Origin: Bordetella pseudohinzii
GTDB lineage: Bacteria > Pseudomonadota > Gammaproteobacteria > Burkholderiales > Burkholderiaceae_B
NCBI RefSeq assembly: GCF_000657795.2
Contig: NZ_JHEP02000003.1
Coordinates: 1-64,000 of the forward strand
DNA: 64,000 nucleotides
Direction of reading: 5' to 3'
Each line of letters starts with the position of its first letter. Position 1 is the stretch's first letter. The notes under the pieces are model-generated. The model searched no databases. It was not told the DNA's origin and saw only the letters and a program-made list of their open reading frames with translations. Made by a program: the position numbers and the translations under genes. This document shows positions 48,632-56,167 of the stretch, in pieces.

Positions 48632-49795
48632 ATGAGCCAGAATCTCTCCACGATGACCTGCATCGAAGATCTGCGTGTCGTTGCCAAACGCCGCGTGCCG
48701 CGCATGTTCTACGATTACGCCGACTCCGGCGCCTGGACCGAAGGAACCTACCGCGCCAACGAGAGCGAGTTCCAGAAGATCAAGCTGCGTCAGCGTGTGG
48801 CGGTGAACATGGACGGCCGCTCGCTGGCGACCACCATGGCGGGCATCGACGTCAAGATGCCGGTGGCGCTGGCGCCCACCGGCCTGACCGGCATGCAGCA
48901 TGCCGACGGCGAGATCCTGGCCGCGCAGGCCGCGGCTGAGTTCGGCGTGCCCTTCACGCTGTCGACCATGAGCATCTGCTCCATCGAGGACGTCGCCCAG
49001 GCCACGCAAAAGCCCTTCTGGTTCCAGCTCTACGTCATGCGCGACCGCGAGTTCATCGGCAACCTGATCGACCGCGCCAAGGCCGCGGGCTGCTCCGCCC
49101 TGGTCCTGACGCTGGACCTGCAGATCATGGGCCAGCGCCACAAGGACATCAAGAACGGCCTGTCCGCGCCGCCCAAGCTGACGCTGGCCAATATGTTCAA
49201 CCTGGCCTTCAAGCCGCGCTGGTGCCTGGGCATGCTGGGCACCAAGCGGCGCACCTTCGGCAATATCGTGGGCCATGCCAAGGGCGTGACGGACCTGGCC
49301 GCGCTGTCGTCGTGGACGGCCGAGCAATTCGATCCGCGCCTGAGCTGGGACGATGTGGCCTGGATCAAGGAGCGCTGGGGCGGCAAGCTCATCCTCAAGG
49401 GCATCCTGGATGTCGAGGACGCGCGCCGCGCCGCGGCCACGGGCGCCGACGCCATCATCGTCAGCAATCATGGCGGACGCCAGCTCGATGGCGCGGTGTC
49501 GACCATCGAAATCCTGCCGGCCATCGTCAGCGAAGTGGGCTCGCAGATCGAGGTCTGGCTCGACAGCGGCATCCGTTCGGGGCAGGACGTGCTCAAGGCC
49601 GCGGCGCTGGGCGCGCGCGGCACCATGATCGGGCGCGCCTTCCTGTATGGCCTGGGGGCCTATGGCAAGGCGGGCGTGACGCGCGCGCTGGAAATCATCT
49701 ACAAAGAAGCGGACGTGACCATGGCGCTGTGCGGCCGCCGCAATATCTCGGAAATCGACCGCAGCATCCTGGTGCCGGGCACTTACCCCACCTGA
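48632..49795 (+). CDS. FMN-dependent alpha-hydroxyacid dehydrogenase (L-lactate dehydrogenase type)
   Basis: A 387-residue member of the lactate dehydrogenase/glycolate oxidase family. It begins with the family text RVPRMFYDYADSGAW, binds FMN through ALAPTGLTGMQ, and keeps the active-site block IIVSNHGGRQLDGA with the catalytic His and Arg. C-terminal DSGIRSGQDVLKAAALGARGTMIGRAFLYGLGAYG binds the flavin phosphate. Oxidises L-lactate or a related 2-hydroxyacid at the inner membrane face. The ATG at 48632 starts MSQNLSTMTC, family-like. Confidence 0.93.
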   Translation: MSQNLSTMTCIEDLRVVAKRRVPRMFYDYADSGAWTEGTYRANESEFQKIKLRQRVAVNMDGRSLATTMAGIDVKMPVALAPTGLTGMQHADGEILAAQAAAEFGVPFTLSTMSICSIEDVAQATQKPFWFQLYVMRDREFIGNLIDRAKAAGCSALVLTLDLQIMGQRHKDIKNGLSAPPKLTLANMFNLAFKPRWCLGMLGTKRRTFGNIVGHAKGVTDLAALSSWTAEQFDPRLSWDDVAWIKERWGGKLILKGILDVEDARRAAATGADAIIVSNHGGRQLDGAVSTIEILPAIVSEVGSQIEVWLDSGIRSGQDVLKAAALGARGTMIGRAFLYGLGAYGKAGVTRALEIIYKEADVTMALCGRRNISEIDRSILVPGTYPT

Positions 49796-49858
49796 ACACG
49801 CGAAGACCGCAAAATCCGCAAACGCGGCGCGGCTAAGGTTGGGGTTCAGGAGCCGCGC

Positions 49859-50698
49859 ATGAAACCCACGACCCGAGCCCAGTACGCCGCCCGCCTCGAA
49901 CCCGTCCTGCAATGGCTGGCCCGCCATCCGCAGGCCAGCCCCGACCTGCACCAGCTGGCGGACCTGGCCTGCCTGTCGCCCTACCATTTCCATCGCGTCT
50001 ATCGCGCCATGATGGGCGAGACGGTCAGCGACACCGCCCAGCGCATGCGCATGCAGCGCGCGGCCGTGGAGCTGACCCGAGGGCAGGATGATCTGACCCG
50101 GGTGGCCCGGCGGGCGGGCTATCAATCCCTGGCCTCGTTCAGCCGCGCCTTTGGCGCGAGCTACGGCGTCCCGCCGGGCCGGTATCGCGCGCAGCGCCTC
50201 CTGCAACGTTCATCCAAGGAGCCTGCCATGTATACCGTTCATATCCGTCCCTGCCCCGCGCTCACCCTGGCGGCCCTGGCCCACCAGGGCGATTACCAGC
50301 GCATCGGCGAGAGCTTCGACCGCCTGGCCATGCTGGCGGTCGGCCAGGGCCTGCTGGGCGAGGCGCCCGGGCCCTGGATCGGCGTCTATTACGATGATCC
50401 GCAGCAGGTGGCCGCCGAGCGGCTGCGCTCGCATGCGGGCGTGGCGCTGGCGGCCGGCCGCGGCGTGGCCGCGCCCCTGGAGACGCTGGCCATACCGGCC
50501 ATGACGTGCGCCGTGCTGGAGTATGTCGGGCCGTATTCCGAGATCGACCATGCCTACAACTGGATGTTCTCGGCATGGCTGCCCGACAGCGGCAGGGAGC
50601 CGCATGATTTCCCGATGTTCGAAGAGTATGTGAACGACCCCAGGACCACGCCCGCGGCCGAGCTGCTTACGCGCATCCACCTGCCTTTGCGAGGCTAG
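49859..50698 (+). CDS. AraC family regulator with GyrI-like effector-binding domain
   Basis: A 279-residue two-domain regulator. The AraC/XylS HTH pair comes first (about 15-115: LHQLADLACLSPYHFHRVYRAMMGETVSDTAQRMRMQRA and VARRAGYQSLASFSRAFGASYGVPPGRYR). A SOUL/GyrI-like small-molecule domain follows (MYTVHIRPCPALTLAALAHQGDY... to the end). Such proteins usually sense hydrophobic or cationic compounds. It stands alone between two other units; the target is unknown. Confidence 0.9.
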   Translation: MKPTTRAQYAARLEPVLQWLARHPQASPDLHQLADLACLSPYHFHRVYRAMMGETVSDTAQRMRMQRAAVELTRGQDDLTRVARRAGYQSLASFSRAFGASYGVPPGRYRAQRLLQRSSKEPAMYTVHIRPCPALTLAALAHQGDYQRIGESFDRLAMLAVGQGLLGEAPGPWIGVYYDDPQQVAAERLRSHAGVALAAGRGVAAPLETLAIPAMTCAVLEYVGPYSEIDHAYNWMFSAWLPDSGREPHDFPMFEEYVNDPRTTPAAELLTRIHLPLRG

Positions 50699-50734
50699 CG
50701 TCACAGGGGAAACCTCAAGTCTGCGCGGCGGGGA

Positions 50735-50750
50735 TTGAGCGTAGAATCAA
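50735..50750. promoter_or_regulatory. TTGA-N8-TCAA site before the LysR gene (autoregulatory box)
   Basis: TTGA and TCAA separated by eight bases. The same dyad and spacing occur before the dioxygenase, CoA-transferase and Bug genes, marking it as the likely operator of the LysR protein encoded just downstream. It begins 47 bp before the preferred start at 50782. Confidence 0.6.
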
Positions 50751-50781
50751 TCCAAAGCCAAATGGCATGAAAGGTCACTCA

Positions 50782-51690
50782 ATGTCCCGCCGCAGCGCCA
50801 ATTTGCCCACCCTGCGTCAACTGGAGCTTCTGCTGTCCCTGGTGTCGGCCGAGGGCATCGCGGGCGCGGGGGCGAAGATGGGGATGTCGCCGTCGGCGAC
50901 CAGCCATGCGCTGCGGGCGCTGGAGACCGCGCTGGGCACCGAGCTGATCGACCGCAATACGCCCGGCGTGGCCCTGACCTACACGGCCGAGCAGGTCCTG
51001 CCCCATGTGCGCGATGTCTTCGCCTCGCTGCAGCTGATACAGGCCACCGCCCTGGCCGGCGCCGAACTGAAGTCGGGCTTTCTCAAGCTGGGTTCGTTTG
51101 GCGCCAGCGCCACCATCAAGGTGCTGCCGCCCCTGCTGGCGCGTTTCAAGGCGCGCTATCCCGGCATCGAGGTCCTGGTCACCGAAAAGCCGGATGAGCA
51201 GACCTCGCGCGATCTCATCGAGCGCCGCCTGGAGCTGGCCGTGGTCACCCTGCCCAAAAGCGAACTGGAGACCCAGACCCTGGCCGTCGATGAACTCGTG
51301 GCGGTGCTGCCGCAGGACCATCCGCTGGCCGCCCTGGAGACCGTGCATGTCGGGCAGTTGACCGGCGAGCCCTTCATCCTGACGCGCGCCGGTTCACAGG
51401 AGCTGGTCACACGCCTGTTCGCGCGGCATGACTTGAGTCCGCGCGTCGCTTATGAGGTCTTGCAGCTGATGTCCATCCTGGAGCTGGTCTCCAAGGGCAA
51501 GGGGATTTCGGTGCTGGCCAAACTGGCCCTGCCCGAGCATTATCCGGGCACGATCTTCCGGCCGCTTGCGCCGAGCACCACGCGCAGGATAGGCTTGGCC
51601 TGTCTGAACCAGCAGCGCCTGTCGCCGGCCGCCAAGGCCTTCTGGCTGGAAACGCGGCGGGCCACGGCGGGCAAGGCCTTGTCCGGCTAG
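50782..51690 (+). CDS. LysR family regulator of the 3-mercaptopropionate cluster
   Basis: A 302-residue LysR-type regulator. The HTH is at about residues 8-65 (LRQLELLLSLVSAEGIAGAGAKMGMSPSATSHALRALETALGTELIDR) and the LysR_substrate domain follows. The ATG at 50782 is favoured by AAAGG seven bases upstream; an ATG at 50767 would add five residues. It heads a co-directional cluster, and its predicted operator TTGA-N8-TCAA occurs before it and three following genes. Its inducer may be 3-mercaptopropionate or 3-sulfinopropionate; that is inferred. Confidence 0.88.
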   Translation: MSRRSANLPTLRQLELLLSLVSAEGIAGAGAKMGMSPSATSHALRALETALGTELIDRNTPGVALTYTAEQVLPHVRDVFASLQLIQATALAGAELKSGFLKLGSFGASATIKVLPPLLARFKARYPGIEVLVTEKPDEQTSRDLIERRLELAVVTLPKSELETQTLAVDELVAVLPQDHPLAALETVHVGQLTGEPFILTRAGSQELVTRLFARHDLSPRVAYEVLQLMSILELVSKGKGISVLAKLALPEHYPGTIFRPLAPSTTRRIGLACLNQQRLSPAAKAFWLETRRATAGKALSG

Positions 51691-51701
51691 GGACGCCATC
51701 G

Positions 51702-51721
51702 CTTGAACGCAATTTCAATTG
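51702..51721. promoter_or_regulatory. LysR box CTTGA-N7-TTCAATTG before the thiol dioxygenase gene
   Basis: One of three copies of CTTGA-N7-TTCAATTG with identical spacing (others at 52430 and 55000). It includes the dyad TTGA-N8-TCAA. It stands 125 bp before the start of the dioxygenase gene. Confidence 0.7.
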
Positions 51722-51845
51722 GACTTGACCGCGCGGACGCCTAGACTCTAGGCCGCCGGCAGCCGCGGTGCAGGCAGGGCCTTTCCTTGTGCAATCCCAG
51801 GCCATCCCGCATCGATGGCCCGAGATCAACACAAGAGGAGACATC

Positions 51846-52427
51846 ATGAAGAACCTGCCTGCGAAGTTCGTGGATTTCACGCGCCGATTCACTGCGCTGG
51901 TGGATGGCGCGGCGGGCAATGAGTCGCGCATCCTGGATGGCGGCACGGGCCTGGTGGCCGAGCTGGTCAAGGACGACGACTGGCTGCCCGAGGCCTACGC
52001 CCAGCCCCACCCCCAGTACTACCAGCAATACCTGCTTCACGCCGATCCCGAGGATCGCTTTTCGGTCGTCAGCTTTGTGTGGGGACCGGGCCAGAAGACG
52101 CCCATCCACAATCACACCGTCTGGGCCATCATCGGCGTGCTGCGCGGCGCCGAGCGCTCGGAGATGTTCACTCGCGCCGAGGACGGCCATTCCATGATCC
52201 CGGGCGAAGTCCAGATCCTGCAAACGCGCACGATCGAGACGCTGTCGCCGTCGACTGGCGACATCCATCGCGTGTCCAATGTGTACGAGGACCAGGTGTC
52301 CATCAGCATCCATGTGTACGGCGGCAATATCGGCAAGATCTCCCGCCATGTCTTCAACCAGGAGACCGGCGCGCCCAAGACCTTTGTGTCGGGCTACTCC
52401 AACGAAGCCGAGATCGCCGCCCGCTGA
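51846..52427 (+). CDS. mdo: Thiol dioxygenase (cysteine dioxygenase family), probable 3-mercaptopropionate dioxygenase
   Basis: A 193-residue cupin of the bacterial cysteine dioxygenase-like group. The metal-binding motif TPIHNHTVWAIIGVLRGAERSEMF supplies two His, and GDIHRVSNVY the third; iron is the expected metal. The length and text match bacterial 3-mercaptopropionate dioxygenases, which oxidise the thiol to 3-sulfinopropionate. The ATG at 51846 has GAGGAGACATC upstream. The next two genes, CoA-transferase and desulfinase-type enzyme, would take 3-sulfinopropionate onward, which supports this substrate over cysteine. Confidence 0.8.
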   Translation: MKNLPAKFVDFTRRFTALVDGAAGNESRILDGGTGLVAELVKDDDWLPEAYAQPHPQYYQQYLLHADPEDRFSVVSFVWGPGQKTPIHNHTVWAIIGVLRGAERSEMFTRAEDGHSMIPGEVQILQTRTIETLSPSTGDIHRVSNVYEDQVSISIHVYGGNIGKISRHVFNQETGAPKTFVSGYSNEAEIAAR

Positions 52428-52429
52428 CA

Positions 52430-52449
52430 CTTGAGTTTATTTTCAATTG
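52430..52449. promoter_or_regulatory. LysR box CTTGA-N7-TTCAATTG before the CoA-transferase gene
   Basis: Same 20-bp pattern as at 51702 and 55000, three bases after the dioxygenase stop and 55 bp before the CoA-transferase GTG, so this gene has its own regulated promoter. Confidence 0.7.
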
Positions 52450-52504
52450 TGAGTGATGTTGTTGAACCCTAGACTGCACAGATACCGATTAAGGAGATCA
52501 CATC

Positions 52505-53719
52505 GTGCAGGCGGTTCCACCCTCGGCATTGCAGGGCATCCGTGTTCTCGATCTGTCGCGCATTCTTGCCGGCCCCAGCGCCACCCAGCTGCTGGGGGAT
52601 CTCGGCGCCGATGTCGTCAAGGTCGAAAAGCCCGATGAAGGCGACGACACGCGCAAATGGGGCCCGCCCTACATCAAGGACAAGGCGGGCATACCGACCG
52701 AAGAGAGCGCCTACTATCTGTGCGCCAACCGCAACAAGCGCTCCATCGCCATCGACATCGCCACCGCCGAGGGCCAGGCGCGCATCCATGAACTGCTGGG
52801 CCATGCCGATGTGCTGGTCGAGAACTACAAGGTGGGCGGCCTGGCCAAATACGGTCTGGCCTATGAGCAGCTGAAGGACCGCTATCCCGGCCTGGTCTAT
52901 TGCTCCGTGACGGGCTTTGGCCAAACCGGCCCCTATGCCTCGCGCGCCGGCTATGACTTCCTGATACAGGGCATGGGCGGCATCATGAGCCTGACCGGCG
53001 AGGCCGAGGGCGGGCCCATGAAGGTCGGCGTGGGGATTGCCGATGTCATGACCGGCATGTACGCGGCGGTCGGCATCCTGGCGGCGCTGCGCCACCGGGA
53101 CGCGACCGGCGCCGGCCAGCATATCGACATTTCGCTGCTGGACAGCCAGATCGCCTGGCTGGTCAACGCCGGCACCAACTATCTGGCCGCGGGCAAACTG
53201 CCCGCGCGCCTGGGCAACGGCCATCCCAATATCGTTCCCTACCAGGTCTTCGACACGGCCGATGCGCCGCTCATCCTGGCGGTGGGCAATGACGCGCAGT
53301 TTGCCCGTTTCTGCGAGGCGGCCGGCCTGTCCGGGTTGTGCCAGGACGCGCGCTACCGGACCAATGTGGCGCGCATCGCGCATCGCGCCGAGCTGTGCGA
53401 TCGGGTGCAGCAGGCCCTGCTGGGGCGTCAGCGCGCGGACTGGCTGGCCGCGCTGGAAGCCGTGGGCGTGCCTTGCGGGCCTGTGAACAACCTGGAGGAG
53501 GTCTTCGAGGACCCGCATGTCAAGGCGCGCGGCGCACGGGTGGATCTGCCCTGCGCCTGGGCCCAGGAGGGCCATGTCAGCCTGCTGGCCAATCCCTTGA
53601 AGCTGTCGGCAACCCCCGTCGATTACCGCCGCCCGCCGCCGCGCCTGAACGAACACGAGCAGGAGATCCTGGCCGATTGGCTGGCCCGCCCCACACGCTT
53701 GACCATGGAGAGACAATGA
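52505..53719 (+). CDS. act: Class III CoA-transferase (CaiB/BaiF), probable 3-sulfinopropionate:CoA transferase
   Basis: A 404-residue family III CoA-transferase. It opens LQGIRVLDLSRILAGPSATQLLGDLGADVVKVEKP, the CoA_transf_3 signature; the catalytic Asp region is in DFLIQGMGGIMSLTGE and ADVMTGMYAAVGIL. GTG at 52505 follows AAGGAG at 52491-52496. In Advenella and Variovorax a family III transferase (Act) activates 3-sulfinopropionate with succinyl-CoA; the same neighbours here support that role. The stop overlaps the ATG of the next gene. Confidence 0.82.
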   Translation: MQAVPPSALQGIRVLDLSRILAGPSATQLLGDLGADVVKVEKPDEGDDTRKWGPPYIKDKAGIPTEESAYYLCANRNKRSIAIDIATAEGQARIHELLGHADVLVENYKVGGLAKYGLAYEQLKDRYPGLVYCSVTGFGQTGPYASRAGYDFLIQGMGGIMSLTGEAEGGPMKVGVGIADVMTGMYAAVGILAALRHRDATGAGQHIDISLLDSQIAWLVNAGTNYLAAGKLPARLGNGHPNIVPYQVFDTADAPLILAVGNDAQFARFCEAAGLSGLCQDARYRTNVARIAHRAELCDRVQQALLGRQRADWLAALEAVGVPCGPVNNLEEVFEDPHVKARGARVDLPCAWAQEGHVSLLANPLKLSATPVDYRRPPPRLNEHEQEILADWLARPTRLTMERQ

Positions 53720-54921
53720 CACCGCTTAGCCAAGACCAGATCGCCCTGCAGCAGCGCGCCCGCGAGCTGGCGCAGACGGTATTCAGGCCGACCGCCGCCG
53801 AGACCGACCGCTCGGAGCAATACCCTGTGGACAATGTGCGCCGGCTGCGCGAGGCCGGTTTCATGGGGATGACCATCCCCAAGGCCTATGGCGGCCAGGG
53901 CCGCAGCTACCTGGACACCGTCATCGTCATCGAAGAGATGGCCAAGGCCTGCGCCACCATGGGCCGCATCACGGTCGAGGCCAATATGGGGGCCATCGGC
54001 GCCATCATGCAATATGGCTCGGAGGCGCAGAAGCAGCTGGCCGCGCAATGCGTGCTGGCCGGCGACAAGCCGGCGATCTGCATCTCCGAACCCCAGGCGG
54101 GCAGCGCGGCCAGCGAGATGAGCACGCGCGCGGTGCGCAAGGGCGATGACTACATCATCAATGGCGAGAAATACTGGATCACGGGCGGGGGCGTGTCGCG
54201 CCTGCACCTGATCTTCGCGCGCGTTGTCGATGAGGGCGTGGACCAGGGCATAGGCGCTTTCATCCACATCAAGGAGCCGGGCGCGCAGGGCGACGGCCTG
54301 ACGGTCACCAAGCGCAGCTTCGCCATGGGCGTGCGCGGCATTCCCGAGACCTACATCAGCTTCGAGGATCTCAAGGTCAGCAAGTCGATGATGGTGGTCC
54401 CGCCCGAGGGCCTCAGGCGAGGCTTCGCCGGCCTGATGCAGGCCTATAACGCCCAGCGCGTGGGCGCGGGCACCGTGGCGCTGGGCATCGCGCAAGGCGC
54501 TTTCGAGGAGGCCGTGGAGTATGCCAAGTCGCGTCAGCAGTTCGGACGCGCCATCGCCGAGTTCCAGGGCCTGCAATGGATGATCGCCGACATGGCCATC
54601 CAGCTCAATGCGGCGCGCCACATGCTGCACTGCGCCGCGCAAAGCGGCACGCCCGCGACCTTTGGCTTCCCGGATCTTTCGCTGGCAGCCCAGGCCAAGA
54701 TCTTCGCGGCGGAGACGGCCAACCGCGTCGCCAATGACGCGCTGCAGCTGCATGGCTCGTCCGGCTATGGGCGCGATCTTCCGATGGAGCGGCATGTGCG
54801 CGATGCGCGCATGTTCACCATCGCCGGCGGCACGGCGCAGATCCTGCGCACCCAGGTGGCGTCGTCCATCCTCCAGATGAAGCTGCCGCAGACACGCGAC
54901 GGCTATCTCAAGAACCGCTGA
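53716..54921 (+). CDS. acd: Acyl-CoA dehydrogenase-like protein, probable 3-sulfinopropanoyl-CoA desulfinase
   Basis: A 401-residue acyl-CoA dehydrogenase-fold flavoprotein. Flavin and substrate motifs are seen (ISEPQAGSAASEM, YWITGGG, RQQFGRAIAEFQGLQWMIADM, ANDALQLHGSSGYGRDLPMERHVRDARMFTIAGGTAQILRTQVASSIL). In 3-mercaptopropionate degraders a homologue (Acd) splits 3-sulfinopropanoyl-CoA to propionyl-CoA and sulfite; Arg84 is reported as its key residue, and residue 84 here is Arg (TMGRITVEANMG). The start overlaps the CoA-transferase stop by four bases. An ordinary dehydrogenase remains the alternative. Confidence 0.78.
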   Translation: MTPLSQDQIALQQRARELAQTVFRPTAAETDRSEQYPVDNVRRLREAGFMGMTIPKAYGGQGRSYLDTVIVIEEMAKACATMGRITVEANMGAIGAIMQYGSEAQKQLAAQCVLAGDKPAICISEPQAGSAASEMSTRAVRKGDDYIINGEKYWITGGGVSRLHLIFARVVDEGVDQGIGAFIHIKEPGAQGDGLTVTKRSFAMGVRGIPETYISFEDLKVSKSMMVVPPEGLRRGFAGLMQAYNAQRVGAGTVALGIAQGAFEEAVEYAKSRQQFGRAIAEFQGLQWMIADMAIQLNAARHMLHCAAQSGTPATFGFPDLSLAAQAKIFAAETANRVANDALQLHGSSGYGRDLPMERHVRDARMFTIAGGTAQILRTQVASSILQMKLPQTRDGYLKNR

Positions 54922-54999
54922 CCCCGGTTCGCCGGGCAGGGGCCGGGTGGTCCGCGAGCGCGGAAACCCGGCTTTTTCGCGTGCGCCGGGCGCGCAGGA

Positions 55000-55019
55000 C
55001 TTGACCAAACATTCAATTG
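55000..55019. promoter_or_regulatory. LysR box CTTGA-N7-TTCAATTG before the Bug gene
   Basis: Third copy of the 20-bp pattern, 79 bp after the desulfinase-type gene and 142 bp before the Bug gene start. Confidence 0.7.
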
Positions 55020-55160
55020 CGATTGAGCCCCGTGCTCATCAAGAATGGCGGCACAGACAAATTCTGCTTCCGGATGTTTCGCACAGGCCTGGCCCGGCGT
55101 CTTCGCGGGGCGGCACGGGGCGGAGAACGGGCGGCGGAGACACCAACAGGAGACATTGCA

Positions 55161-56156
55161 ATGACTGTGCGCTTCGGTGGTAAACAGCGGCCCTTGGCGG
55201 CGCTGCTGATCGGCCTGACGGCCAGCCTGGCGGTTCCGCATCCGGCATCGGCCGACACCAGCTGGCCCACCAAGCCGGTCAAGCTGGTGATCCCCTTCTC
55301 CGCCGGCGGCGCTTCCGACGCGGCCGGCCGCATGCTGGCCAATGAGCTGACGCAGCGCCTGGGCCAAACCGTGATCGCCGAGAACATGCCCGGCGGCGGC
55401 ACGGCCATCGCCGCGGCCAGCGTGGCGCGCGCCACGCCCGATGGCTACACGCTGCTGCTGGCGCCCACGGGCCAGCTCACCATCCTGCCCGCGGTCGAGA
55501 GCAAGCTGCAATACGACCCGGTCAAGAGCTTTCTGCCGGTGGCCCTGGTTGCCTCGTCGGCCTACATCGTGTCGGTCGCGGCGGGCTCCCAGATCCAGTC
55601 CTTTGGCGACTTGGTGGCCCAGGCCAAGAAGAAGCAGTTGAGCTATTCCTCCTGCGGGCCAGCCTCGGTGTGCAACGTCACCGGCGAATTGCTCAACACC
55701 CTGGCGGGCATCAATCTGATGCATATCCCCTTCCAGGGCAGTTCGCCGGCCATTTTGTCGGTGCTGGGCGGCCACGTCGATGTGGCGGTGGATACGGAAG
55801 CCGTGCAGGTGCCCCAGGTGCAGGCCGGCAAGCTGCGGCCGCTGGTCATCACGGCCGAGCGCCGCAGCCCCGTGCTGCCCAATGTGCCCACGGCCGCCGA
55901 GGTGGGGCTGCCCGATTTCACGTCGAGCTACTGGGTGGGGGTGGTGGTGCCGGCCGGCACGCCGCCGGCCATTGTGCAGAAGCTCAATGGCGCGATCAAC
56001 GACTCGGTCAAGAGCGCCAAGATGCAGGCCTCGCTGGGCGAGATCGGCATGGTCCCCCTGGGCGGCAGCCCTGCCCACTTTTCCGATGTGGTGGCCTCCG
56101 ACCTGAAAAAATGGACGGCCATCGTCGATCGCACCGGCATGAAGAACAAGAACTGA
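55161..56156 (+). CDS. Bug family periplasmic binding protein (tripartite tricarboxylate transporter type)
   Basis: A 331-residue periplasmic receptor. A signal peptide (LAALLIGLTASLAVPHPASA, cleaved before DTSWP) is followed by the Bug text WPTKPVKLVIPFSAGGASDAAGRMLANELTQRLGQTVIAENMPGGGTAIAA. The pattern SCGPASVCN...MHIPFQGSSPAILSVLGGHVD is also typical. CAGGAG precedes the ATG. No TctA/TctB membrane subunits are in the window, so it is an orphan receptor. Its LysR box and position suggest that it binds 3-mercaptopropionate, 3-sulfinopropionate or a precursor disulfide. Confidence 0.9.
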   Translation: MTVRFGGKQRPLAALLIGLTASLAVPHPASADTSWPTKPVKLVIPFSAGGASDAAGRMLANELTQRLGQTVIAENMPGGGTAIAAASVARATPDGYTLLLAPTGQLTILPAVESKLQYDPVKSFLPVALVASSAYIVSVAAGSQIQSFGDLVAQAKKKQLSYSSCGPASVCNVTGELLNTLAGINLMHIPFQGSSPAILSVLGGHVDVAVDTEAVQVPQVQAGKLRPLVITAERRSPVLPNVPTAAEVGLPDFTSSYWVGVVVPAGTPPAIVQKLNGAINDSVKSAKMQASLGEIGMVPLGGSPAHFSDVVASDLKKWTAIVDRTGMKNKN

Positions 56157-56167
56157 GCGCGGGCGGA

